DNA from: Adenophora triphylla var. japonica
Taxonomy: Eukaryota; Streptophyta; Magnoliopsida; Asterales; Campanulaceae
Direction of reading: 5' to 3'
NCBI GenBank assembly: GCA_022495995.1
Contig: JAFEMH010000162.1
Coordinates: 124,001 to 188,000, forward strand
Length of the DNA stretch: 64,000 bases
Shown here: in pieces, positions 22,854 to 33,872 of the stretch
How the letters are laid out: each line of letters begins with the position of its first letter
How positions within the stretch are numbered: the stretch's first letter is position 1
Translations under genes and position numbers: made by a program
The notes under the pieces: model-generated
The model's input: the letters and a program-made list of their open reading frames with translations, nothing else
What the model was told of the DNA's origin: nothing
The model's database searches: none

Positions 22854-25646
22854 TTAAGCTGAGGCATTGGGATCATCAGTTGGGGCGGCTTCAGCTGAAC
22901 TTGAAGTCGCGAGGGCAAGAGCTTTAGCGTCATCTAGAAGCTTGTGTTTATGATCGAGTAAGTCGCCCCACAAAGCAAGGGCATTTGGGTTCTTAACGGA
23001 AAGGAGCTTGATCAGGCGATTTACCCAACAAAGCATCTTCATCAGCGAGATCTTTAAGTTCCTCAGGAGTAAAAGGAACCAAGGAGTGACCACGGCGACA
23101 TACCTCGCTGAAAATGGGCTCTGAACCCCAGTGGGCAAGCTTTTCGATAGTAATGGCCGGAATTTCATCAACGTCAGCTGCTGCGGCCCGCATGACTTGA
23201 AGGGAAGTCTGGTTTCCAATGTCAGAAATATCATCGGTTAGTTGAGCTACGTCCGCATTGAGAGCAGTAATTTCTGCGGCTTTGCCAGTCAGCTCTTCTT
23301 TGAGCCTGGCAATCTCGTCATGTAAAGTCTGAGTGTCGGCCACATGATTTTCCTTTAGAGCTTCATTCTCGCTCCTCAATTTGGCGGTATGCTCCTTAGC
23401 AGAGTTGAGTTCATTGGTGACAGTGGTGAGGTCAGATTTGGTGGTGTTAAGATCAGTCAGGGTACGGTCAAGTTGATCTTGGGAAGTAGCCAGGTCGGAC
23501 TTTAATTTGTCGCGCTCTTCCTCCAAGTTTTTGATGGTAGTTTCTCGCCGAGTGACCCTGCCCTTGAGAATATCTTTGTCGCGCTTCAAGATTTGGTTTG
23601 TAGCCTTTAAGTTCGTAGACTCATTATCGAGACGAGTATTTTGCTCGCTCATACCCATAATAGAAGATCCAAGCTGAAAAAGGTAACAAAGGAAAGTTAA
23701 AAAGTAACTGAAAATAAAGGAAATGTTATTAAAGGGAAAAAAAAGAGCAACGTACCAAGGAAAAATAGAGTCCAGCCTGACAAGCGGCGTGATCGGGATC
23801 CATGAGGGCGACACGTTGAACTTGAAGTTGGTCGCTAGCTCGGATCAAAGCAGAGCTACCTAGCATGCAATCCTCCGCGCTGCGGGTTTCTTCAATCAGT
23901 CCCTTTATATGGGGGACTTTAGCAATCTCCTTACTTAGCTCAAAAAGCCCGGCAAAATCAGTAGGTTTTGAGAAATTTTCTTGAAGCCAGCTGGGTTGAG
24001 GAAGTGTGGACGAAGTAGTTGGGTCGCGAGGAGTGGGAGGAGAGCTGGAAATGTTGGTAAGGTCGCAAACTTCCGTCTCGCGGGAAGAAGGAATCACAGT
24101 TTGATTAGGCTCGTCGTGGTGAATTTCCAAAGAAGGAGAATTAATTGGGACAGATTCAGATGGGGAAATCTCGACATTTTCTGGCAAAGGGGCGGTATTA
24201 GTGAGTGGAATGACATTGGGAGCGACATTGATATTAGAAGTCATGGAGGTAGAGATTGGCGGGATAATAGCTTCAGTAGGTGGAGAAGTTGAAACAATGA
24301 TAGGATTAGGCGGGATGACTTCTGGTGGAGGTGGGGCGACGCTTGTTGATACGGAAGCAATTCTCTTTTGTCGCTTGGCTCGAGCAGCAGCATTAGTAGG
24401 CCTAGCTCTGCTTTTGGCTGTGTTCTGGGACTTTTCTAATGCTATTTCTTCTGTGTCTTTGCCATCGAGAGATATGGGCAAAGGAAGATTTGCAGGAAGG
24501 GCGGCAAGAGCAGCGTCGCGAGCATTTGCGAGACCTTTCCGTCTGTTGTCAGTTTCAAGGTTGGCAGCTTGACGACTTTCCATTGATTTCGCTCTGTGAT
24601 CTAGAAAAAAGAAAAAGGAGGATAAAAGTTAGAAAAACGACAATATGAATTAAATATGAAGAAAGAGCCAAGTTCAAGAAGGAACATACAAAGAACATTA
24701 TTCATGGCGGAACAGTGACGAGTACCCTTGCATGACTGGCACTCATAAGCATACTTATTCCACGTATGTCGCTCCCACCCATCAAAATGAACATGGCTTA
24801 GGGGGACTCGCGGTTGAACGCGGCAAGTTGTCGGCAATGCCCACTGGTTGAGCAATCCTCTATCTCGTAAAATGCCTCTCCAAGAAATGAGAGGTTGGGG
24901 AGTACTAACGGGAGAATTTTCGGGACGAGTGGCTAAGCCGCGAATGGCGGCAATAAGGGCATTGTCTTCACCGCGGGTGCGGAGTTTTGACTCAATCGAG
25001 GATTTATAGGGTAAAGATCGGCGGGGTGAGACCACCCCACACGAGAAACAATGAAAAGAGGATCGTCCATCCACCATGAACTTTTGTAGGAAGGGGAGTA
25101 AGGACCTTGGGACCTCTTTGGTATTGTAAAGAAAGACGGGTTTCAACTACGTCATCTTCAAGTCAGGTTTGTTTGTAGCCCTTGAATAAAGAAAGTAAGG
25201 CAAGAATAGAGGGTTCTTTGCGAAGAGGGCGGCAAATGACAATAAAGGCAGTAATGATTCTAAGGGCATTGGGATGAATTTCGAGTGATCAAGGCTTGGG
25301 CTTTGAATAAGACTTCGCAAAGGAAAGGATCAAGAGGAATTCTAAGTCCCGTTTGAGCAGGAAGGGAAAACTACTATACCATCACGCATTTCTCTTAAAT
25401 GAGCGAGAGATAGGTCGCCTTGATAGTCGAAATTTGGTAAATAGAACTATCTATGTGGTATGATCTGTGCCAATCTGTAATGGGATTGGGAATAAGGGAA
25501 CTGTCATCTGGTGCGAGTGATGATCCCGCCTCGGCATGGGCGGGATTGGTAAAGAGGATACCTTCAGGCAAGCGGAGATTTTGAACTCTTGAAGAAGAGG
25601 GATTGCTGGAAGCCGTCGCGGGAGAAGAAGCCGTTCTATCAGTCAT
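22854..25646 (-). pseudogene. Element 1 antisense accessory gene (gypsy-type transposon domain plus coiled coil)
   Basis: On the strand opposite to pol, the N-terminal part starts MTDRTASSPATASSNPSSSR at 25646. It continues in broken frames through IHPNALRIITAFIVICRPLR (about 25250), which resembles the 'putative gypsy type transposon' (Transposase_28) family. Two canonical introns join the later exons in frame: 24601-24689 (…MNNVLY|HRAKS) and 23674-23755 (…GLYFSL|LGSSIMG). The middle exon is Pro/Ser/Thr-rich. The last exon is a long coiled coil with heptads (NQILKRDKDILKGRVTRRET…). One frameshift near 23020 separates it from the C-terminus ALALATSSSAEAAPTDDPNASA (stop 22854). Breaks between 25146 and 25395 make this copy non-functional as read. 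Its function is unknown; I infer a retrotransposon-borne accessory protein. Confidence 0.7.
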
Positions 25647-26685
25647 CTCGCAGATTCACTGGAAGAAGAAGAAGAAAGGACCGATTTATAATGCATCCTA
25701 CGCTTGGAAAAAGGATCGGCGACACAATGGGATTCGGTATGAGTCGCTTAAATTGGGTTCATATTTGTCCTTAATAAATCGAACTAATTCTGTGTGTGAA
25801 GTAAAAATACGGGACATAGGGGCTGAAGGGGAAAGAAAGAAGCGGCCTTGGATTTCGAGAGAGTCGATTATCGAAGGATCCACCCAATTTTCAACAAGTA
25901 GCCTAATTATGTCGGCCTTGGGCAATCTCGCCCAAGTGGTTCGCAGACGTCTATATAGACCGCCTGAAACCTGGCATATACCGTATCTAACCCGCCTAGC
26001 ACAAGTTTTATATCTAGCCATGAAGGGTAGTTTGGGAAAAATTTTATGGGGTGAAGGAATAACAAGATTTAAATACTGGGGACAAAAATATGGAAATCAA
26101 AACTAAGGGTTTAAAGAATATGAAGGGTTTTGAAAAAATTACCTGATGATAAGTAAAATCTGGGTCGGGAAAGATGAAGATTCACCGGAAAAGATGAACA
26201 GGCGCCGGAAAAGAAGGTAGAGTCCTGAGGATCGAGAAATAATGCACCAAATCACTGCCCAGTTGGTTAGAAATGAACAGAAGAAAGGTCAAGAAACAAT
26301 TTTGGGGGGAAAATCGTTGAATGAACGGTGAAAATGAAGAAGAACAGTCGGAATCAAGGTTGGGGTTTCGTCGGAGTTCGTAAGAATTCAAGTAAGGATG
26401 AAGAAGAGTAAAAAAGGGAATGGAGGAAGGAATTTGGTATTTATATGAGAGAGGTTTTCAAAGAAATGATTGATGTGACGTTTGGGAAAAATTTTAAAAT
26501 TTTCCCTCACAATTTGGCACAATTCCCAAATGACGGCCTGATAAGATCTAAAAGGATACCCTGAAAGGGACACGTGTATGGATGGAGATTTCAATGGTAG
26601 CTTCTTGAAGAAGGATTTATGTGTCGCAGAATAAGGAGGCGTTAAATATAAAGTTTTTGGCGAGACCATAAATGAATCTCGCCAT
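25647..26685 (-). other. region upstream of the Element 1 antisense gene
   Basis: It probably contains the promoter and leader of the antisense gene. A minus-strand frame at 26021-25698 (…IIDSLEIQGRFFLSPSAPMS…) could be an upstream exon, but I cannot link it by splice sites. The rest, to the purine-rich tract, shows no recognisable feature. Confidence 0.4.
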
Positions 26686-26700
26686 AAACTTAGGGGCTTC
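26686..26700 (+). other. polypurine tract of Element 1
   Basis: TAAACTTAGGGGCTTC immediately precedes the 3' LTR. The short AGGGG core in this place is the expected plus-strand primer site. Element 2 (GTCGGGGGCCAC) and Element 3 (AAGGGGCTAC) have comparable tracts. Confidence 0.6.
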
Positions 26701-27423
26701 TGATGCTGTCCAGTAATAACAATTGGGCCTGGCCCAAGTCTATTAGCGAGAGAGTAACCAGTGGGCCCAAAAGTGAGATATGACCCAAGAAGGAGATAAG
26801 ATTACATGCGACCCAAAGAGGATCATAGGGAGGCGAGATAGGAAATATCCCGCTAATATCCTTAAGAAGGGGGGAAATCAAGATAGTAAATGGCGACATA
26901 TTTATGAGGAAGACCGGCGATAAAGATTAAACGCGAGACATGATGGCAAGGCGAGACATGATAGTAAGTGACCTTATCCGGCGAGAGAGGGATCCCAGTT
27001 GATATTCACCAGAGGCTGCATATAAATATCTACCAAGTGGGACCCATTAGACGGTTATGCATTGGGATTGATGATCACGTGTTGAGGGTTTACTTTATAA
27101 AGGACCAATGATATATTGACACGTGGCAGGAGGCATGAAATGTGAGGAGGTCACATGCATGGCACGAGGATGAGGGGTATAAATAAGATGGGAAAGCTTC
27201 ATTTTCAAGGTATGTCCATTGATACACACACAACCATCTCCAATATTGTTTACCTTCCTTCCAAGCAAATACTTATCCTCACGCCGGAGGGGCTTACGCC
27301 GGAGCCGCCCCCGGCTTAGTTAACGTTTATTGTGTGCAGATCAGTCGGAGAAGAAGGGGCCGGAGATATCGTGGATAGACTACAACGGTGAGGTTGCTGT
27401 TGAGGAAGATCCTGGCAACATCA
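26701..27423 (+). repeat. 3' LTR of Element 1
   Basis: It is 723 bp, matching the 5' LTR except at two neighbouring positions near 27235 (…ACCATCTCC… versus …ACCACCTTC…). TATAAATA is at 27178-27185. The duplicated GGAAG follows at 27424. Confidence 0.95.
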
Positions 27424-28007
27424 GGAAGCTAAGTGAACCCAAAATGTGATTGCTCAGTGGGCTAGTACGTGGTGGTGCTTATATATCGGACATGATTTTC
27501 GGGCTCTATGGAAGGGTATGCTAAGTAATTATCCACTGCTAGCAAAAGAAGGGTATGATAAGTAATTATCCACTGCAAGCAAAAGGTCGGTATCAAGCCG
27601 TTTCACAAGGCTCCTATCCTCCATGGGTATGTTCTTGTTTCATACCAATCTTCCGGGTACAATATTTATTAGTTTTTTCACAAGTTCAAGTTGAAAATAT
27701 TTTGCAGATCACGGGATCAGATGAAGAAAATTTTCTGTTGACGAGGGAAGTTCAACGCGACATATGGGCCCACCAGCATCAGGTAAATTGTAGTGATTCT
27801 AGTGTTAGATTTCTCGTAGCGTACTGGGAGAGGGGTCAAGAATTAGGTATCGGAGGGCAGATTGCTGCAATGAGTGGGCTTCTAGCAATTGCAGTTAACG
27901 AAAATCGGGTACTTGTTACAAACTACTACAATCGAGCTGACTACAACGGGTGTGAAGGTATAAATATTTCCTTAAAACTTAACAAAAATTTGGGTTTTGG
28001 TGGTAAA

Positions 28008-28243
28008 TACTCCCTCCGTCCCAAAATGTTTATCCCATTTGACTTTTTTGTTGAACTTTGACTACAAATTTATGAGAAATTAATCATGTTCATGAAATTC
28101 TAAAAGTTGTTGTTAATAATATTATTAATGGTGAATCAATAGAAATTTTTAGAATTTCATGAACATAATTAAATTGTCATATATTTGTGGTCAAAGTTCA
28201 AAAAAAAAAAAGTCAAATGGGACAAACATTCTGGGAGGGAGTA
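28008..28243. mobile_element. Stowaway-type MITE in the GT23-like pseudogene
   Basis: CTCCCTCCGTCCCAAAATGT at 28010 and CATTCTGGGAGGGAG ending 28241 are complementary ends with flanking TA. The body is close to the 12420-12652 copy, in inverted orientation. It follows the GT of an old intron, so it entered intronic sequence. Confidence 0.87.
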
Positions 28244-28454
28244 TTTAACGTGGAGATATTGCTCGTTTCTAGGGGAAATACGGTCTAGTTGGTCTTGCAC
28301 TCTTGCTACTTCTTCTCGGAGACATCCCAAGAGTGTAGGGTTCATGCATTCGACCTTATGAAAGATAAAGAAGCTAAGGAAATTGTAACGGGAAAAGAAA
28401 ACTATAAGCCGTAAGAAATTTGAGCTGCAAAGATAGCTAGGCAACTTTTTATAT

Positions 28455-28510
28455 TAAGGCTCCGTTTATTTCATGAAAAATGACTAGCAGAAAATGTTTT
28501 CATCATGATA
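28455..28510. mobile_element. fragment of a Harbinger-type terminus
   Basis: TTAAGGCTCCGTTTATTTCA matches the terminus of the large element at 34843-36439. Only about 55 bp are present before pseudogene coding sequence resumes, so this is a deleted relic inside an old intron. Confidence 0.5.
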
Positions 28511-28762
28511 TTGACCCCGAACTGTACTGCTACAGGGTATGGGGTTCTCCTTGGAGGTACTTACAGCCAACAACAGACGTCAATGGAATTCTGATAAGTC
28601 ATCATCGGAAAATGGATCGGAGATGGTGGCTAGCTCAGTTATATCTCAGAAACTCTGCTAGTTCATCATCCTTTTTGTTCTCTGTCGCAAAAACTTTGAT
28701 TAGATAATAGTTTACTATATCGAGGAGATTATGACGATCGATGAAGTTTTTGATTTAAATCC

Positions 28763-29078
28763 TTTTTTTTTTTTGATACCCAGGTTCCCAGCTTCGCCGG
28801 ACTAATCCTGGACCACCAGGTACCGGCCCCTCAGTATGCTGGCGGAGGTAAATCGCGGGATATTCCCTATGCAGCCAGGGTGGCAGCATCCCTTATACTC
28901 CTGGCCCCAAGGGAGCCCTCCTACAAGACATTTACACTCTTACATCACCAATTGGCTGCTCCTGCCAAAGAGACATTTACATCACTCTTACAACACCAAT
29001 TGAAGCAGTGCTGAACACGCGACCTCTCCGAAGGAAAGCCGCTAAGATACCACAAGGCCAAGGCCAAGGCCCATTAGG
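28763..29078 (-). mobile_element. tRNA-derived SINE in the GT23-like pseudogene
   Basis: The minus strand starts CCTAATGGGCCTTGGCCTTG and ends in a poly(A) tail (T run from 28763). A 12-bp target duplication TGATTTAAATCC flanks it (28751-28762 and 29079-29090). It is a shorter relative of the SINE at 33873-34341, sharing the CCAGGTTC…CAGCTTCGCCGGA and CCCCTCAGTATGCTGGCGGA blocks. The B-box region is degenerate (…GGTCGCGTGTTC…). Confidence 0.85.
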
Positions 29079-29675
29079 TGATTTAAATCCATTTATTGAT
29101 CAGATATAACTGCAAGTGTACTATATTTTCTTGCGGTTAACTTTTGTATTAATAAATAATTGCAATTTGCAGAGATTTAACGTTTACTTCATTGTCAGAC
29201 AGTACGCTACCTAATGAGGTTCAAATAAGAGTATATGTGCGAATTACTAAATGTTGCGCGTCACATTGCATTTGAGCGGGAAGCAGCCACAATGGTTGTT
29301 TCAACACACGGGATGAAGAATACATGCGCCTTGCTGAACGTATCAGTATCAGACACCGGTTCCCTCATCTCAACAACATCTGGCTCTCCATGGAGATGCA
29401 GGTTTCATAAGCTCATGTATATATGTGTGTGTGCGTGTGAATTTAGTGTTAAGAAAGAAAATGTGCGTGTGCAGGAAGTGATAGAGAGAACGAGAATGTA
29501 CCCACATTGGAAATTTTACTACTCGAACGTGACACGACAAGTGGGACCTACAAAAATGGCTACTTACGAAGCGAGTCTAGGTAGAGAAACGAGCACCAAC
29601 CATCATCTTGTGAATAATCAAAGATTTCGATATGCTCTGTTTGAGAAAACTAACATGGAAACAAGCTTATATCAC

Positions 29676-29904
29676 TGAAACTAGGAAATTTCATTACTCA
29701 CTATACCACAACAATACAACATAAAAAATGCAACAATGGAAGAAGATAATACGATCTTCTTACTCAACAAAGAAGCAATACCCTACAAATTTATCCCACA
29801 TCACACACAAAGGAGTAAGAAAGGTCAGAGGTTCTGACGTACCATATTTCAGAAGATTCTGAAGCCGGGCCCACAAACCAAGCAATGAGTTTTCTCCGTC
29901 TCAA
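29676..29904. other. intergenic region and ANKRD13-like 3' UTR
   Basis: Short AT-rich sequence between the pseudogene end and the stop codon of the minus-strand ankyrin gene. It probably contains that gene's 3' UTR. No other feature is seen. Confidence 0.5.
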
Positions 29905-32900
29905 TTATTCCACATCCTCATTTAATTGACGACCACCGTCTGCATTTCTAGCTGCCGCTTGTTTTTTGTGTTTCTTGTTTTTTGCTTTCTTGGCTTTCAT
30001 CCGTCTTTTTTTCTCATTTGCATCAACCCATGTATAGTCCGGTGGTATGAGGAATGGGTCGGCGACTTCTTCCTTGAAGCTGCGGCGACTTTCGCCGTCG
30101 CTTGATTGGCCACCACGACTTCCTTTCATCCATGAAATCCAAGATGAGGAACTCTCTGATTCTTTATTGGATTTGGAATCTTGGAAATGTGTTGGACTGG
30201 AGAGAGGTGTTGAGAACTCGTCTATTGATGGAAGCTCCTCGAACTTTGTGAATGTTACCAGGACCCTGATTGTTGGAACGATTGGGATGGCAATCTGCAG
30301 TATTGAAAACCCAACAATTTTAAAGAAACAAAATCGAACCATTATACAATTTACAAAGAGCACATTATCTTCTAAATTATATGATAATTAATGGCTCATA
30401 ACTATCATGACTTTAAAATGATTCATAATATAAACCACATTCTTTCAATCTGTTACTTTCTTGATACGGTCACCATATAGTAGTAACTTTGGTACAACAG
30501 AAATAAGATTATCTTCTCTTAATTAGTCCCAGAATTTCATGGCCAGTTTTTGTTTCTTCTTAGGCAACTCTCTTAAGTCATTGCATATGGAGAGACATAC
30601 ATCCACCCTACTTGTATTACATGGCTACATGAGACACACTTCATATCTGCATTTTACTTATCTCTCTCTCTCTCCCTCTATCACACACGCACACAAAAAG
30701 CAAGACAGGGAGTGTGTCTCTGCCTGGCTATCGTTCTGACACGTTGGCGAAATGGGACTCTTGAGAGTCGAAGGAAAAATGTAGGATGATATTTACAGAA
30801 TTAAACACCAATGCCCCCTCTAACATGGTGAAAAGTACCAAGAGTATACCAGCTATGCTGCCAAGAAGTCCAAAGCTCAAGCCAGAGGGATGAAACCATA
30901 ATTCAACTACTAACATTCATATTAGAGGCAGAGGTGTCAAAAAGCGTTTAATTAACTTCAACTTTCTCTGAGAATGAAAAAACAGGTGCAAGCTCAAATC
31001 ATGCTGCAAAGAGGCATATATTGCACTTTGCAATTATACATGCTCTTCTACATCCCTGTACTAGTGGATTTCAGACAAATTACTAAAACTTAAAACCTTC
31101 CAAAAGACATATGCCAATATGTGAAAACCTTCACAGCACTTTATGAGTCTACAATTTAGACGAATTTTCGTTTGCAGGAGCATAATGTTCAAAACTCATA
31201 ATGGCTGGTCTAGTTTAAAGGAAAAATAAAGAATTGCACTGGAAAACAGAGAAGTATCATAACATTGATTATACTCCGTACTAATTAAGGGAACCTTTAT
31301 ATACACAAATCAGAAACCTCAAGAATAGCATTTGTAAAGAAAGAAGCAAGATCTGGGAGGCATAATGACGTTCAAAAACAGACTCAAAAGTACAAGATGT
31401 AAAGAACACTTGACATACCTTGACTGGAAATGTTCCCTGAGGTAGTTTGGTGGTTAAAAGCTCCCTCAATCTCCTAATAGCTTTTACTTTGTTGGCCAAG
31501 ATGTCAAGTAAAGGCAAAAGCTCTTCGGTTTTCAAAGGAAAATCCGGAGTCAACCATAGAACAGGCCTTAGACCTTTTTTATACTCACTCTCATGCTTAG
31601 GCTCCGTTGAAGCCCCTTTCTTCTTTTTCTTCTTGCTACTTCTATCTTTGCTCTTTTTAGAATCCACATTATCGTCCTTGAGAGCTTCAGATGATGATCT
31701 TTGACTATCGTTCGGTCTCTGGTTAGTACCTTCAGAGTTCAACTTTGAGAACTTCTTTACAATCTTTGAATCCTCATGATCATCCGCTCCATTTTTGGAT
31801 CCTTTCTTGTTCCTACCAAACCAACCTTTCTTATCTTTGGCCACACCGTTGGACTCAGCACTCTCTAGTGCACCCACATCACCATTTTCATGGCGGAATT
31901 GCCTCTCTTGGTCATCATCCTCAATGACGGTGTCTGAATTACCCATTCGAAGTGCAGAATCTAATTGCGATTTTTCTTCAGCTGTTAAAACATCATCATA
32001 ATCATCAGGTTCGCCTCCATTTGCTACCCTTTCTTCCTCATTAACAGAAAAGAGCTCCTCATCCGTCATAGCACCAGGAACCCGCCTTGATTTTACACTC
32101 ACCATTACATGAAGCATATCATAAACCTTGCCCTTCCAAGATCCGACCATCTCTGTTTTTTCCTGCCGCCGCCAATTTAGATTGGGAACAAGCTCTGCCT
32201 GAGTAACATCAATTCCAGGCCTGTACATATTCGTTTGAGACATCAAGGCTACTTCATGGGCAACTTCAGCTTCTGATGGTTGTGCACCAGCTCCCTCTAA
32301 AGCATTCGTGATTTCCTTTTCCTTGTGAGAAAGCACAATTAAAGATCCAGGTGGCAAAGATTTATTAGAGTCATCAGACGAATATCCATCTCCAAGAAAG
32401 AGGAATGTTTGATCAGATCGTTGAATCTTGAACCCATCAAAACCAGCAAGGGTCATATCAGCACGGAGATTAGAACCACGTTTCCAAATTCGGTATGTAT
32501 CCGATGGAGCAATCCGACCAATAAATGGAATCACGGAACTTTCAAAATGAAAAGTTATCTCCATGTAGAAATCACGAATCCGGGATGCTGAAGCTACAAT
32601 ACGAGGAAGCCGGCGACACCATTTGGCCCAAGCATGGGGTTGGTAGTGCCGAGCAATAATCATAGCTATCTTTTCCTCCCTATTGCATACAGCCTCTTGA
32701 AGAGCACTCCACCCATGCTCATTTTGAAGACTCCAATCTGCACCGGCGGCCATTAATATCTCTGCAGAGGTCGGATCACGAAGTCGCACTGCAAGATGCA
32801 GAGGGGTCTCACGGCCAGGAACATCACGACGATCAATTACTGCAGAAACAGCATCAGCATCTAGCTCTGCAGCTACTGATTGATCCTCAGTGACAACATC

Positions 32901-33014
32901 ACCTGCTTTCGCAAGCTTAGGAATGGTGGTAATAATTTTCTTGAGGGCAGGATAATCATGTCGTATAACAGCCAGATGAGCAGGACTATGAGCATACGTG
33001 GACCAATCTTCCAT
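29905..33014 (-). CDS. ankyrin repeat domain-containing protein 13-like, GPCR-chaperone domain
   Basis: Two coding exons, 33014-31419 and 30294-29905 (minus strand), join in phase at GT-AG sites (…GTFPVK|IAIPIVP…) to give 661 residues, near the usual plant length. Ankyrin repeats cover about residues 10-125 (SPAHLAVIRHDYPALKKII; ETPLHLAVRLRDPTSAEILM; HGWSALQEAV). The GPCR-chaperone domain of the ANKRD13 family follows from about 145 (RIRDFYMEITFHFESSVIPF; DTYRIWKRGSNLRADMTLAG) with conserved NLNWRRQEKTEMVGSWKGKV, and closes around IPIVPTIRVLVTFTKFEELP in exon 2. A charged insert with a run of lysines (about 460-475) and a Lys/Arg-rich C-terminus suggest nucleic-acid, membrane-surface or nuclear contacts. 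Animal relatives act in receptor biogenesis and ubiquitin-dependent trafficking; the plant role is not known to me. The intron (30295-31418) holds a CT microsatellite at about 30660. Confidence 0.93.
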
Positions 33015-33872
33015 CTAATTTTTTTGTACCTTGCACTTCTACTAAGCTAAAAATGCTCCCATTTAGGGTCAGCAAAAAAACCCAAAGTGGACCTTCCCTA
33101 TCCCCTTCAGCCAAATTCTAGGGTTCAACAATCACCAAAAATCAAGAAAATTATTGGGTCTTTAGCTTTCCAGAACAACATTCACAGCTACTAATACAAA
33201 CATTAATCAACAATTCCAAGATAACCCATTTCTTAAAACCCAGAATTGAGATAATCCACACCCAAATTGTTCTACTGCGAACCCCACAGCTCAAATCTGG
33301 AAAAAAAAAAAACATTATAAACAACTAAATTCATAAATAGAAGTAAAATTAAAGAACTGGGTTTGAAATTAAACACTACAAACCCATCTAGCTCACTTCA
33401 AATCCAATTATTACGCATCACAAACAACAATAATGAATGGAAGTAAAGAGATAAAGAACCTGAGGAAGAAGAACCCGGATCCAGTACGGTGGGGATCGGA
33501 TTGTTCTTGTTGATTTGATCTTTTTGATTTCAAGAGAGAGAAAGGAAAGAGAGAATCATTATTATGAGTGGTGGAAGGTGTTTATGTATGGATCATCGTC
33601 TTCTTTATCAGGAACACGAGCAGTTAACCAGCTCAGATCTTTCTCTCCTCTCTCTCCGACTCCACTGTGTGTATATACGGTACGGGAATGGGTCGAAGTA
33701 TAAAGATAGAAAAGAAAAGAGCTTTTTTGCCTTTTACTTTTCCAGCTTTTATTATTACCCCTACCAATTTCATAATCTTAATTTCTTGAATGAATGGGGT
33801 CCACAATTTCATAATCTCACTTTTATCCTTAGAAATACTTCAAATTTTCAACGAATAACTAAGCTTTTAGAG
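33015..33872 (-). promoter_or_regulatory. 5' leader and promoter region of the ANKRD13-like gene
   Basis: The ATG at 33014 is preceded on the minus strand by …ACAAAAAAATTAG, a possible acceptor, so a leader intron reaching roughly 33460 is likely. GA-rich sequence at 33530-33560 resembles a plant 5' UTR/initiator. Farther upstream is AT-rich DNA up to the SINE. I infer the promoter position from distance only. Confidence 0.35.

Larger units (their letters stand above)
14160..27423 (+). mobile_element. Element 1: Tat-clade Ty3/gypsy LTR retrotransposon
   Basis: The element is 13,264 bp long, bounded by 723-bp direct LTRs with TG…CA ends and a 5-bp GGAAG target duplication (14155-14159 and 27424-27428). 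The order is LTR, primer site, gag, protease, reverse transcriptase, RNase H, a second archaeal-type RNase H, integrase, a 24-bp satellite array, an antisense accessory gene, a purine-rich tract and LTR. The second RNase H (LFVDGSS…) and the antisense cargo place it in the Tat clade. I counted only two differences between the LTRs (both transitions, near 14693), so the insertion is recent, although gag-pol has many frameshifts and stops. It sits inside the GT23-like pseudogene. Confidence 0.95.
27424..29675 (+). pseudogene. GT23-like alpha-1,6-fucosyltransferase pseudogene, main part
   Basis: Exon remnants on the + strand resemble plant FUT8/NodZ-like proteins: WWCLYIGHDFRALWKGM then a 24-residue block ending GRYQAVSQGSYPPW (27488-27626), an exon from about 27709 with DIWAHQHQ…VLVTNYYNRADYNGC (to 27957), YFFSETSQECRVHAFDLM (28290-28350), VWGSPWRYLQPTTDVNGILI (28530-28645), YMCELLNVARHIAFEREAAT (29233-29290), then FPHLNNIWLSMEMQ (ends 29399) and VIERTRMYPHWKFYYSNVTRQ (from 29475). 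Damage includes a TAA and a TGA near 28416-28425, a TAA at about 29228, a frameshift near 28290, an in-frame-looking deletion of the segment before YMRLAE (29317), a tandem duplication of about 40 bp at 27505-27585, and loss of the C-terminus after 29640. A MITE and a SINE sit within it. The family name is from recalled similarity. Confidence 0.65.

Noticed and set aside
23981..24572. plus-strand frames over the Element 1 cargo
   Set aside because: They are shadows of the minus-strand Pro/Ser-rich exon, which has splice sites and a coherent coiled coil.
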